From NCBI GenBank assembly GCA_012656075.1, contig JAAKBF010000012.1, positions 124,001 to 188,000 of the forward strand: a stretch of DNA of 64,000 nucleotides, in the 5' to 3' direction. Positions 31,680 to 43,526 of the stretch are shown piece after piece. Source of the DNA: Phytophthora hibernalis (Eukaryota; Oomycota; Peronosporomycetes; Peronosporales; Peronosporaceae). The translations under genes were made by a program, and so were the position numbers. Below the pieces are notes generated by a model. The model was not told the origin of the DNA. It did no database searches and saw only the letters and a list, made by a program, of their open reading frames with translations. How positions within the stretch are numbered: the stretch's first letter is position 1; each line of letters starts with the position of its first letter.

Positions 31680-33187
31680 ATGATGTATCTTTTCGAGCGC
31701 AAGGAGAAGCGAGATTGGAAAAGGAACAAGCAAGTTAGCGCAGAGCGGGCCAAGACACGGCGTGATGTACGCCAGGAGCTTGAATCGGTGTCTCCGATAA
31801 TGCTTCACGTGTTGTGCGTGTACATCGGGTTGATCATCGCCCGGACTGTCATGCCAAATCGAGAGAAGCTGGCGAATCATTGGAAGCAGAAGGATCAAGA
31901 CGCCATTTCGCGTGGTATATTCGGGAGGTATTTACGTCGCGACCGATTCATGGAGCTCACACGGAACATTCATTTTACCAGCAACGACGACCCGCGCGCC
32001 AGGACAGACCGAGCCTGGAAAATTCGCTTAATGGTGAACGTGTAGCAGCAGACGTTTGTGAGCACTTTCGTTCCTCCTGCTGAACTTTCATTTGATGAAG
32101 CAATGCTTCCGTCCAGATCGTCATACAACCGTACCACAATGTCTATGAAAGAAAGCCTCATAAGTGGGGAACAGCTGTTTATGCTTTGCTGTGCGCGATC
32201 CGCTTACTGCATTCGGTAAGAATGCGAGTTTTTATGCTGTATTAGCTGTGTTTGCTTACGCTATATCTTGTGTTGTGGTGATGTGTGGTTAGTTTCGAGA
32301 TGTATTGCGGCAAAAAGCAGCACATTGCCGTGTCTGGAGCTGTGAATATGAAGTCGGGACCTGCTGCTGTCGTGCGCATTCTGAAGAAAGTCTTCGGTGA
32401 CAAACCATCGGGAATGTCGATGCGACTTGTTGTGATAGATCGATTCTACACGTCTATGGTCGTTCAGCTTCTACTCATGTTTTTTCACTATTGGTACCAT
32501 CATGACGAACCGCCGCGGCTTCTGCAAGACAGTGGTAAACAAGAAAAGAAGCGTCCCAAGGATATTCCGCGGGAACATTGATGTATGCATGTGCACGAAA
32601 TGACTGCTATATGTAGGTGGTATAGCAAGCCCGTTCACTTCCTGTCAGTCGGAGGCACTTTGACGCTGGATCGCGTGGATCGGCGCGAGAAGACCGGCGA
32701 GCAGAACGAAGTCACGTTTCCCAAAGTGATCAAGGACTATCATCGGTTCATGGGCGGAGTTGATGTGAACGATCAACTCCGCTTGCAGCGATATTCGGTG
32801 CAGCGCCCTATTACGTTTCACAAGTACTACAAGTTGATATCTTGTATATACAGGTGAGTATGTTTCGGGTGAAACCTACGATACACCGGAGTCTGAGGGC
32901 ACGTCCCCAAGCAAGGTGACGACTGGCGCGAGCATTCAGGACAACGCAAGCGAGCGCAGAAGAACTGCAAGGTCTGCACGATACTGACCGTCGATGGCAA
33001 ACGTGGGGCAACTACTACGTACTACTGCGATGGTTGCGACTTCCCGGGGCCGATATACTTGTGGTGTATGAAGTCAAAATGGCCAGTGAGAAACGCCATC
33101 ATGAGTTGCTGGGAGATCTGGCACACGGAGTACAAGAACAGCAAAGAGCTTCCAGCTAACAAGAAGGGCAAGATTCGCGTGCGATGA
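31680..33187 (+). pseudogene. piggyBac-like transposase, second lineage
   Basis: A piggyBac-family transposase, clearly different from the one in the palindrome. 31680-32045 is the start of the catalytic domain (R-R-D-R-F-M-E-L-T-R-N-I-H-F). Catalytic Asp candidates lie in SFDEAMLPSRS (near 32090), VVIDRFYTS (near 32440) and GGVDVNDQLRLQRYS (near 32760). An intron fits 32216-32292. The zinc finger is C-K-V-C-T-I ... Y-Y-C-D-G-C-D near 32970-33040. Damage: in-frame TAG at 32043-32045, frameshifts near 32150 and 32520, and a missing segment between 32855 and 32930 where the rest of the catalytic domain should be. The gypsy 5' LTR ends just before it, so its N-terminus may be lost. Confidence 0.85.
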
Positions 33188-34258
33188 AAGCTGCTGCATC
33201 TCCAGGAAAGTCGCCTGCCAAGCTTCGCCGCATGGACACCTAGTAACTAAGCGTGAGGTACACTGCATGTTGCTGCGTATGAAATATGCTTGAACATATT
33301 GCGTTTCTAGTGATTGCTTGTCTGTTCGGTCTATGAGGAGATATGGAGCAAGCAAGCAAGCTGATGCTAGTACACTGCTCACCTTTCTTTGATTGCGCCT
33401 GCAGATGTTGGCCAGGTGTCCAGTTCTCTGAGTCTAATTGGATGAGCGATAAATCGTCATCACTTGATTACACAATTGACACTCAGTAGTGATTTGGATT
33501 TAGTATGATGGTATAACAGACGTGTCCGTAGCACATTATTTCGATTTTTAGGTAGATTTTATTCCTACGAGTCTGGGGTGGAGTGGATAAAACCACTGCG
33601 AAGAGGATGTCCGGCCGCACGCACGCGGTGTCGTAAGTTACAAAGACGCAGTTGTGCTGTATTTATACAGAATAGAGAACCCTAGCCAATGCAGAATATA
33701 CAGCAAAAGACACGACCGAGTCTAGTCTTTGTCATCCCCCTTCCACACCCTTCCCACAGAGTATACAAAGTTTTATATGTTATTACGCTGTATGTACAAC
33801 TTAAGGGTGTCCAAAAATCCCCGGTTTGAAGGGGTTAACTACCGCTGATATGGACGCAGCTTCAGCAAACGGCTATCTTGAAGTAATATTGTTTACCGGA
33901 TAAGAGTTCAACGTTGCGTGCTACTAATCAAGCCGAACTTAACCGCCACATCCCCGTTTTGGACTTCCTATGAGCGCATTACAGACTACAAAGCAAGGTC
34001 AATGAATTCGATTGTTATGTCATACAGCGCCGTTTTCATGTTATAAATTGGATCGCAGGCGCTTTACCCTGAAGCCATCATCATTCATGTGTTTTTGAAT
34101 GTGCAGAGGTTTAAGGGCTGGACTGACGAATTCATTCCATCGACGTTCGGCAACTAATCACTTTGCGTTTCCTTGCCATGTTTTAGTATGTTAACCCTTT
34201 TGTTGCCGATACATTTTCTGTTTAAAGGATTGCATAGTTTATCTCATATGTTTTACTT

Positions 34259-34281
34259 AAACGATGCATCATGCATCGTTT
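34259..34281. repeat. Palindromic motif, copy 1
   Basis: AAACGATGCAT, one base, then its perfect inverse. The same design recurs at 34353-34379 and 35696-35720. Confidence 0.7.
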
Positions 34282-34352
34282 TGGTAGCGTTTTCCGGCCT
34301 GCCTTGATGATAATCATGGCCATATGCACCGAGCCATAATCAGGCTACCAGT

Positions 34353-34379
34353 TAAAACGTGGCATAATGCCGCGTTTTA
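34353..34379. repeat. Palindromic motif, copy 2
   Basis: TAAAACGTGGCAT, one base, then the inverse with one mismatch. Shares the frame AAACG-NN-GCAT-N-ATGC-NN-CGTTT with the other two copies. Confidence 0.7.
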
Positions 34380-34966
34380 CTTAAATTTGCGGCAAGCATC
34401 GTATTGGCCAAAATATAGATTTGTGGGTGGAGAAATCAAAGCGCGGTCGATAAATTACGATTAAAGCCCAGGATGCATTTTGGGAAAATACGGCAGCCCG
34501 GATAAATTACGAGAAGCCTGTGACCACTCAACAGACAGCACGCGAAGCGGCCGACACTTGATCTGGCTGCGTGTGGTTCCGTCCACAATTTCGGGCACCC
34601 GCGAGGACCGGTGTAAGGACTGTGGGACCCGGGCAACACTGGCAGTTCGATCCCTGTCGAGCGCGCGGGGAGATGCTATCGTCTTTTGCTGTGAGGTGGT
34701 GAGTACACGCGTGGAGTGGTCGTCGCGAAGTGCATGCTGTTTTGCTAATGCATATGGTCTGCTTTGCTGCTGTAGGGTGCTTCTATACCTCGAGGGACTG
34801 CGCCCGCTGTTAGCTGAAGCCGGACGGCAGCGCGCAACAAAGCTGACGCGTGAGTAAGTCCGTTAAGGCTCAGCAGCGACACGAAGTCGTCGCAGCTCCG
34901 CTATTGGGATGCATCCCTAGACGCTCGTGGCAAGTGTTTCCTGAATCTTGACGGAAGCGCGAATGT

Positions 34967-35218
34967 GTGATTTATCGTTTCGAAGAGAGGTTTCCGACAG
35001 AAGCTACGATGTACTCTGTAGACCACTGTGTCTCCTTGTGTTCGGAAGCTTACAACGGCCCCGCCAAGTCATTTTCATGCCCGGATGCGCAGTGGACGTG
35101 CTGGCAGAAGTTTCACAAGTTCTACATGCCCAAAAATCTTTTTCTACAAACGGAAACCTGCGCAGGAAGTCAGATCTGTTTAGCGCGAAGCAGAGAGCCG
35201 CGATATTTTCACCACTAG
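34967..35218 (+). pseudogene. Cys-rich coding-like fragment, unknown
   Basis: A frame of 83 residues with six Cys (D-H-C-V-S-L-C ... S-C-P-D-A-Q-W-T-C-W). The same frame goes on past stops with protein-like words (R-R-I-M-K-D-N-F-T, then E-Y-T-Y-C-I-R-L-K) to about 35380. The Cys spacing hints at a small zinc-binding or disulphide-rich domain, but I cannot assign a family. The stretch just upstream (34480-34857) has a possible intron but no recognisable product. Confidence 0.35.
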
Positions 35219-35380
35219 CAGAATCTCACGTATCGACGGATTATGAAGGATAACTTCACGTAAGAATACACGTACTGCATTCGCTTGAAAAGAACACTGT
35301 GTTTCAAAGTAGGACTCCCACTTGACAACACTGTTCAGCCTAGCTGTTTTACGGCTAAACGACGTACATGCAAATTGTAG

Positions 35381-36531
35381 ACACCACCCGCATACACACC
35401 ACCGATGACGCCTTCCAAAGAAAAGCTAAACCTCTCCCAGAGATGTACATGCTATCATTCGGATAGGATATCCTGTCAAATTCGCTAGTATTGGTGTTCT
35501 TTACATCAAACCACTGCAAAAATTACCGCTGAAGTCCTACCACCTGCAAGATGATTGGACAATAACATAAATTACCGTTATATAATCGCATACACCCGAT
35601 AGCCATGTACCTTTTTTAGCTGTTTTTGTCTAAAAACAAGGTTGCATAACGTTACATGATGCTACGTTTAACTATGATAGAGTACCTCATTTTGCTAAAC
35701 GATGCATTATGCAGCGTTTTACCCCGCATCGGCAACAAAAGCGTTAATAATAGTCCTTGAAGATACAAGACACCAAGTATGCCCCTTTGATACATTGTGC
35801 TGTCTTCACCTTTATAAAGATTATTTCACTACTGCAGCGCCCACCGTTATCTGGCATGAGGTTTACCACCTTTTCCTTCCATTTTCGACAAGTACCTGTA
35901 CATTAATGTATCACATTTTGAATAACTTCTCTTTCTCACCCAGTACTTCACAAATCTGCAACCCACATCTGCTTCAACGACGTTGCTCTCACTTATATTT
36001 TTTCCACCTGTAACAAATACGACGATAACCAAAGCATCTTTCAGGGAAATAAAAGTGACTACCCCTCCGCAAAAGCGACGAAAAAGGTATCGTCGCCTCT
36101 GTTCCTGGCACCAAAAAACCCAAGCATATGAACCTACCCGCACATTTGGTCGCTACTGAAGTTGGCACCAGTTCAGGCAATTCCCAAGAGAATAAATCCT
36201 TAGTCGGCACCAAGATTTCTGACGAAAAGCAAACTTTACGCTCCGCCCAAACTGAGGCCAAGGCTAATATCGATGGAATGTGGACGCAACTCTCTTGTTT
36301 TCCAGTTCGAGATGAAGTCTGAAAATAAAATTCCTAAGCCGGTGAATCCTTGACTAACATTCAACCAGTTAAAACTCTCCACCTTCATGTCTTGGGAATT
36401 TGTTAGGCGAATCTTTGCACGGAATTCAGTACGCGAGAACGGCAATTTATACGGAGGAGGCAAACTGTTTAAAACATTCTTTTCTGATGCTGCGTCAAGC
36501 ACGATGAGGATCACAATCTTCAACAAAGGCG
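35381..36531. other. Intergenic, no gene seen
   Basis: Short overlapping frames on both strands without recognisable motifs. Holds the third palindromic motif (35696-35720). Confidence 0.45.
35696..35720. repeat. Palindromic motif, copy 3
   Basis: TAAACGATGCAT, one base, then the inverse with one mismatch in the right arm. Confidence 0.65.
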
Positions 36532-37019
36532 TTGATCAGTTCTACTATTCGCTATAAAGTGATCACGACCTACTCGTTCTCAGCTGGCCGTCTCAAACCA
36601 GCCCGTCGTGATTGTGCGTTCCTCAACTCGACAATCGAGGCTTCCTTCGATACCAAGGCGGTAATACAAAGAGCCACCGCAAGCGAGTTTATTCCGTCCG
36701 ATCATACACTATGGTTAGCATCTATGTGTTCATTGAGCGACGCTAGGCCAGATACTGTGATTAATACTATCTGGGGTTATTCACGTCGACGGTGGGGCGA
36801 AAAAATTGTCACGAAAAATAGACAATCAGTGGACAAACAAGATTTTCTCGTTGTTGACGAGACCCACATTGGTTTGTATTTGCACGTAGTCTTTCCGACG
36901 TGAATGTAGGAGATGTTGTTTTGGTGTCGAAGGGTCAGATCTCCGACTACAATGATGATCGATCGGTCAACAGAGGCCCTTCCTCCTGTTCACTGAAGCT
37001 ATCTCTTGAGCTGAACTGA
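36532..37019 (+). pseudogene. Replication protein A large-subunit-like fragment (DBD-B)
   Basis: Two adjacent frames resemble the second DNA-binding OB fold of RPA70, which holds single-stranded DNA. The first (36532-36903) has S-A-G-R-L-K-P-A-R and F-L-N-S-T-I-E-A-S-F-D, then S-L-S-D-A-R-P-D-T-V-I-N-T-I and D-F-L-V-V-D-E-T. The second (36903-37019) has N-V-G-D-V-V-L-V-S-K-G-Q-I-S-D-Y-N, like the 'VLAIKGARVSDF' strand of RPA70. One frameshift near 36900, and the other OB folds are absent. It could be a piece of the host gene or of a Helitron-carried RPA. The call rests on motif memory only. Confidence 0.5.
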
Positions 37020-38269
37020 CAGCTCACCGCGCTTAGAGTAGTTCTATTCTGTAGCCATTTCTTTTGATGACACCCGGCGGTCGGCTCAATGCACTGTTTT
37101 TTTCAGCTCAGGCAATCAGCCTTTTGGTCAGCGTTACTCGAGCCGTTTCTTTTTGTGGTGTTTTTTATATTTATATGTGTATAGGGGCGGACATAAAGGG
37201 GTTCAGGGTCGCTAAACCCGGGACGCGTAGCAGGAATTTGGAATTTTCAGGCAACACGCACCGAGTAAGTAAAATCTCCTAACGATCCGGTTCATTTTAG
37301 AGATATTGAACGCCCATCGAACGGCACCGAACGATATAACATCTGCGTACTGCCTGGTGGTGCCAGCTCCCTTCTTTAACCCTTGATCACTTTTCAACAG
37401 TTAACAGGCTGTGCAGCCTGGCGCGGTAATGGTTTGCAAATGGTGCAGTCAGATTGTTGGGTTAGAGCACTGGGTAGTACTGAGGTCTTGGTGCGATATC
37501 CTTGTTGTGCATAGAAATGACAATTAAATCAAGATCTAGACTGTCCCATAATCATCAACGTGATTGGTCGAAAATCCAATAGATATGTTAGTATCCAGTA
37601 CGGTATCTGGATTTTTGCATGAACTGCAACTACTTGGAAATTTTAGACAAGTCTTTTGGTAGAACAAATAGCAACTGTGATTAGAGAATAATATACTTTA
37701 GAATAGGGCAGTAGTTGGTCGCCAGGGAATCCGTACAACAAACACCTCAACCTCAATCACTTCTTAATTTGCTTTCAAAAACAACAGCCGGTTCTGCAAC
37801 ACAGTCGCCCACCAGCTTACGGACCGCCGCCGGACTCCGCCTTCGTCAACACTTCCTCGCCAAGCCGCTTCAAGAATGTTACATAATCAAGCAAAAAAAT
37901 GTTTGTAGAGTCACACATCGCCAACCCGACAAACCATCTTGCTATACATCGGAAGTTAGATGGATAGATTATAGCGGATCGAAGCTTCAAAACCGCCAAA
38001 TCGTGTACTACAAATGCAACGGAGGATCAATCAATCCGTCAAAAAATTGGTCGACACTTGCAGGAAATTCACAAAGAAAAAGACCCAAACACAAATATTG
38101 AAGTCCGCGATCAACGTAGAGCAAATTCCATTTGATTTTTTATAAATTATATGAATCGATTCATAAATTTCTGAGCTTCTTCGTGCGTAGCGCGACCTTG
38201 TCAAAAGCTTTAACCTTGGGGTGCATTTTGACGCCGTGATACTCGAGGAACCATCGATGAAAGTATCCA
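37020..38269. other. Mostly non-coding; one unassigned frame
   Basis: The longest frame, 37715-38101 plus (128 residues, from an ATG at 37715), has a Ser/Thr-rich start and a basic end; no family recognised. On the minus strand near 38150-38285 a short stretch (Y-F-H-R-W-F-L-E-Y-H-G-V) looks protein-like but is cut by stops. Confidence 0.35.
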
Positions 38270-39171
38270 TGAAGGGGTCATTTGACCCCCGTTACAGAAC
38301 TTCAACCAAGCTCCTACGTACTTTTGCTACTACCAATCGCATCGCGTGTCTGGCACGACGGTCTCCCCGAACCCTTGATTAGTTCGCATTATGTATCACT
38401 GCAAAATTTGCAGTGAAGTCCGAATTTGGGCGAGATTGCGTCCGTCAAAGTCAGCATAAGCGCGATTATTTCGTGACACAGCCTTCATGTCGTTGCATAT
38501 CTCACAAAAATCATCCTCCCCATATTCCTCGCCCCAGCTACCTTCACCATGCATCAGTCAGCATCTTTCAATTTGGATAGTAACCAAAAGGCATTAGGTT
38601 TTGCTTGACGTATCTTTCATTTCGGCGCATCATGCGTACAATCTTCAGGTTCGAAGACGGCAAGGAATTGGTTCAACGCGCGCGTTCTTTCGTTGATGGA
38701 GGGGCCCGTGTTGCATGGCAAGATGTGGCGCATCGCATGATTCGCTCTGAACACTCTGCTGCAGCGCTCCAGCGCCGTTTATGAACACTAATGCGAAGTT
38801 GGAGGAATGATCAACATCGATTTCCACCCAGTTTCTCCACTTCTGTTCACCATCCACGTGGACGTCCGCCTGTTGTAATGCGTCAGCTTCGTGAGAAAGC
38901 TTCTGGAAAGGATACGAATCCTACGACTACAAACATTCCCACAAGATCGCTTGTGCTATTGGCCTCTATTGCGATCGCCACACTATCTCCAAACCGCCAA
39001 ACACCGCCGGAGCCTCCGTACAACCTGCTTTCACGCAACTACCAAGATACCCTCCAGCTGCATCTGTAACAAGTAGCCCTCCGCAGGAGATTCCAGTCCC
39101 GCATCTTCCTCTGAAGATTCTGACGAGGAGCCAAGTACTTGCGAATTCACGAGCAATTCATCAACACTATC

Positions 39172-39821
39172 GATGACACCAAGTTCACCAGCGTTATCTC
39201 CTTCCGGTGTTGAGCAAGTAGTGTCTAATTTGTTTAAAGCTGTGTCTCGCGAAGTGATCACACGAGACCTCAATGATCCACAGCGTAATGCTGGTGAGTT
39301 TTTGACTGAAGGCCGGCCTTGGTGTTGGAAGAGCTTGGACCGCTTGATGGACATGATGTATTCCTAGATATCGGGTCAGGAGTTGGTAATATCGTGGTAC
39401 AAGTTGCGCTGGACACCAACGCGTAAAAATCAATCGGTATTGAGCTGCGTCGAGACCTGCATGACCTAGCCATGAAAATTATGACTGATAGGGCACATGG
39501 GAATCGCCTTCGCGGCCGAGTATAATTTTATTGCGAAGACGTGTCGAACATCCACATTTCCTACACCCCACCGTTTACGATTGCTACGGTCATATACTGG
39601 AACAATGTACTATTTGAACCTGGTGTTGTAGAGAACGTGAAGGGGAGCTTTGCGGAATGGTACTGCTGCGCTTTCTCGTGAGCTGCGTGATGTTTTGGCC
39701 AATACACAGGCATTCGTGTCACGATGAATTATGTTTGTCATTTGAACTTGTGAATGAGTTGCAGCTTCCTTCCAGCTGGAAGGATGATCCGCAGCAGGTG
39801 TTCATCTACAAAGCGACGTAG
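39172..39821 (+). pseudogene. Dot1-like histone methyltransferase remnant
   Basis: The frame has the Dot1 (H3K79 methyltransferase) core. It shows the SAM-binding loop F-L-D-I-G-S-G-V-G-N (near 39361-39390), then I-G-I-E-L-R-R-D-L-H, and the N-N motif W-N-N-V-L-F-E-P-G-V (near 39598). It ends with F-I-Y-K-A-T at 39821. The N-terminal part lies in another frame from 39172 (frameshift near 39345). TAA stops at 39424-39426 and 39523-39525 and a further frameshift near 39660 break it. Dot1 enzymes methylate nucleosomal H3 in the nucleus. A copy among transposons, 0.3 kb from a transposase on the opposite strand, suggests a captured or element-borne gene rather than the housekeeping copy. Confidence 0.7.
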
Positions 39822-40162
39822 CCTCATTTCCATACTAAAATCAAGGTATATACATGTACATGTTTGTGTCCGAGTTGAGTTTTCTGCATTGATACATATA
39901 TTCATGCTTCGTGTTCAAGTTGAGTTTTTCTGCATTGATACATCATTTCTATAGTAAAAGCAAGGTATATACATGCTTTGTGACCAAGTTGAGTTGTCTG
40001 CAGTTGACACCATTTCAATAGCGAAATCAAGATACATGTTCTTTTGATGTGTTCTTACTTATCCACGACGCAAGAACAAGTAAAGGTCGCTACAAATTTA
40101 TTGAACGCACAGCAGTTCAGCCACGGCTTGGATTTCCAACGTTGCTGGGTCCAGTGCTTTCA

Positions 40163-43010
40163 TTACCTATTTTGATCTTGTACAAAGGCGATCTTGTGTG
40201 CTGCTTTCCAATTCACGAAAAGTGCTTCTTGACCAGATAAAAGCGATGGAACGTTTCCCAGCAGATCCACGTGGTCTGGGGCATGCGCATGGCGCACTTG
40301 ATACGTGGACATTTTGGCAAAGAGATATTGTGCAGAACGCAGACGTATGTAATATCTGTCGCGTATCACTCCTCCCATCTGCACACGACACACTCCCGCC
40401 GTGTTCAATTCATATCTTTGTAATACTGCTTCGACGATACTGCTGAACACCGCCGTTGTGGCCTCTCTGATGCGTTTAGTCCCCCACTACCACCAGCAAC
40501 CCACACTGTGCTTGCAGGAGACAAATATTCAATCATATTGCCTGCGTCTGCGTAGAACATTCGTCGTTCACTTGGTGTCTCCTTCCATTTATCTGACAAC
40601 AAGACTCGCATATCAGCTGCACAATGAAGTCTCGGTGCGAGTCTCAAGCTCAACTCTGATCCACGGTCAGTTTCCGGGTCCAATAAGCGTTCGCACGTGC
40701 TACATCAATCAGTGCAAGCCCCAACTGCTTGTGCCACTTCTTGAAGGAGTGGCCATCGGTCAAAGAAACCCGTGCTCCAATTTGGGTGAGACGGTCAACA
40801 CCCTGCATGTGGGTGTTATACTGCTTGATGCATGCTGGGGCTATACAACTCTGCTTTCAGCACGGACTTGACGATCCACAGTAGTCGGCGTAGAATCATC
40901 CGCATTTGAGAGCACTGTGACAATAGCACTATCAAACCACGACGCCGCCACCATTGTTCGATCAACTGACACGGATTGACGCTAAGCTCCACGAATGCAA
41001 TCTTTTTCAGAAGAACATGCTGCCATAGTTTTACGTACTGTTCCACGAGAATAGAGACCCTTAAAAGTCCCAGAAGTAGCTGTACCGAGGTGTAGTAGTT
41101 GTCTGAGTTGATAATTCGCCGGGTACAGTAAAGTGGCCGCGCCGCTTCCATCACACATTGCTGGATCTGCCCTTTAGTTGTATAATACGCTGTGATTGGT
41201 CAATATAAGTGTCCTGAGACTGTCCTGCAAAATCCGTTCAAGAATCAATTATTGTAGGGTATCATCTTGCTCAGGAAATCAGTTTGCGCCGCAAATTATG
41301 GCAATATATTGTTAGTACCATATATTTTAGGAAACACTGGTCGGGACGTGCCGGTCGGAGAAAGAGGAAGACCTTGCCATTTCCACGCTCAATGTCTAAA
41401 TCCCATCTGGTGCTGTCACTCCATCCAAGCGGTCAGTGATATCGCTCTGACATTGAAGTCGAAAATTCAGCGAAATCCACGATATAGCGCAGCAAAGCAT
41501 GTAGATCCGAAAATGGTACTTACCCGTAGGTTTCATTGGATTATACACAATCCGTGGTTTGCCAAAAACTTTGAGCAACACACAACGCTTGCTTTGTCAC
41601 GTGCAACATCGCGCCCGACTTCAACGTACTTGGCGCCTTTTATCTTCAGTAGATTTTGCAATGATCGGATTCTTGCAGCCTGATCGTGGTGGGAAGCATT
41701 AGGATCGACGCATTGAAAACAGAAGCATTTTCGCAGCTTCTTGAAGCGTCGAAGCGACATAACTTGTTCGAGACCAACAAATCTTCCTCCAAAGATGGTG
41801 TCCTCCACTTGGTCACCCCAATAATTCGCATACTCGCGTTTGTCTATCAAAGACATATAGAACATGATGCCAATAAATTCAAGACTTCGTCGAGGGAGAA
41901 TGGCTTTGTTGATCCAATGGTGTGAATTCATGCATAGGTATTTGACTTCTTAATCACTTGTTTCCAAAATGATACTGGGATGTACGCAAAAAAACTTGAC
42001 GAAGAGGAATGTTTAAACAAATTTTTGAGCTTAGGTCGTATTCTTGTCTTTGTTGTGCCGTCTCCATGTCGATACAAATCGGTTGGCATAACACATTCAG
42101 CTCCAGGTTCGAAACGCATGTTTATGATCGCTGCAACTTCTGCAAGTGTTGTCGGTAGCTACATAGGCGGGTCAAAAACATCGGAGCAATCTATCAACTT
42201 CTCCATATCGGCATCAGTACGAACTTCCTCACCCTCATCAACTTTGCAAAAGTCGACCCCACCCCACCCCAGGCCTGGAGCGTTTGGGTGCAACCAGCGA
42301 TAGTTGACATTACCCCGTTGCACTGCTCTCATATTTATTATCTCGACGTCGTTTTGAAAATGAGAATCCAACCAGTTTATCTGGAACCTCGAGTTCTTCA
42401 AAGTTCGGCACACCCTTCCCACCGAATAAGCATTCCCGACCACCACATACGTTTTCTTTTGTGTGATGGGTCCTTCTTTCGATGGAGAGAACGCTACCAA
42501 CCTGTCTACGTAGATGATCGGAAAGTACGACCGGTTCTCATTGAGATCGGGAACAGGGTTGTCGGCTCTGTAGTTAATGAAGATTTGTAGTTCTTGATTC
42601 TTCATCCGCGTGGGTGGAAACCACTGCGTTAGGTGTCTCTACATGTGGCGTCGCAGTTGTGGCACTTCGTGTTCATTCGATTGGTATAGTTACGAGAATC
42701 GACAGACGGTCTAGCATCACCACGTGCTTCATGGGCCATCGAGGCTGCGCTTGGATTTACTTCCTGTTACAGGAGAACGGAATTTGCTTTCTGGTTGATT
42801 CCCTTCAGGTTTAGGCTTGTTCTTAGAGCCCTTCGTCCACCCGCGTTTTCGCTTCAGTGGGTGGAGCCTGGGTTCCGTGTCTACATGTGATAGAGCGCCT
42901 TCACCCATAGCATCGTGTGTCGCTCCATCTAGACCCGCGCCGCTGCAGGCATCACGTACAGGCCATTCGTCATGTTGGTCATTTCCGGTCCCGTGGCTGT
43001 CCAGCAACAT
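40163..43010 (-). pseudogene. piggyBac-like transposase (PGBD4-type), with basic N-terminus
   Basis: A third piggyBac lineage. 43010-42729 gives an N-terminal tail with an AT-hook-like word (K-R-G-W-T-K-G-S-K-N-K-P). 42605-41929 gives a domain with N-S-R-F-Q-I-N-W-L-D and W-L-H-P-N-A-P-G. 41931-41533 gives the start of the catalytic domain (L-E-F-I-G-I-M-F-Y-M-S-L, then Y-A-N-Y-W-G). Near 41110 is I-N-S-D-N-Y-Y-T-S-V with the second Asp, and near 40810 M-Q-G-V-D-R-L-T-Q with the third. The C-terminal part runs in shifted frames to about 40163. Several frameshifts and stops break it, so it is inactive. Confidence 0.75.
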
Positions 43011-43426
43011 CCGCTGTTAGGATCCCGGTACTTTCGTCGTTATCTTCGCAAGGGCTTGGCCTCGTACTCATGCCACACCATGCCTCGTTCCACGGAAAAG
43101 CTGATTGTGACAGGCAAACCAGAACGCGTGGCTTCCTTCCTATTGTGCACGGATCCAATACGATAACGTTCTATCAGTGTATTATCGGCTTTGAAAGGGT
43201 ATCTGTTGTAAAATTATCTCTTTTTTATTGGGAATGCAAGTAATACCACCACGTTAGTTTCAATACAAAATCCTAGATAAACTGACTCGTGTCGTTGATG
43301 CTACACAGGTACACACTGTGGATCCTGTCATCATGCTTCGACCGCCTCTAAGACAGACACACACGCATAAGTACTTGTAAGAATATCCATCTCAATTGTT
43401 ACTAGTGGCGTCAATGACCCTACCGG

Positions 43427-43526
43427 CCTGGAGAGTGCGCGGGTGCTGACAAATTCGGGCCATTATCATCGTACTCATTACATGATATAATGGCGCGAAC
43501 TCGTCAGCACCCGCGCGCTCTCCAGG
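43427..43526. repeat. Long fold-back hairpin, 40-bp stem
   Basis: Arms 43427-43466 and 43487-43526 pair at 36 of 40 positions around a 20-base loop. The stem begins CCTGGAGAG on both arms. The size and shape would suit a small-RNA precursor or a tiny fold-back element. No target duplication is seen. Confidence 0.8.

Larger units (their letters stand above)
33188..34479. other. Intergenic, no gene seen
   Basis: AT-rich, no credible frame. It contains two of the three palindromic GCAT-N-ATGC motifs (34259-34281, 34353-34379). Confidence 0.5.

Noticed and set aside
34480..34857. A small spliced gene
   Set aside because: A GT-AG pair can be drawn, but the joined reading stops soon after and matches nothing I know.
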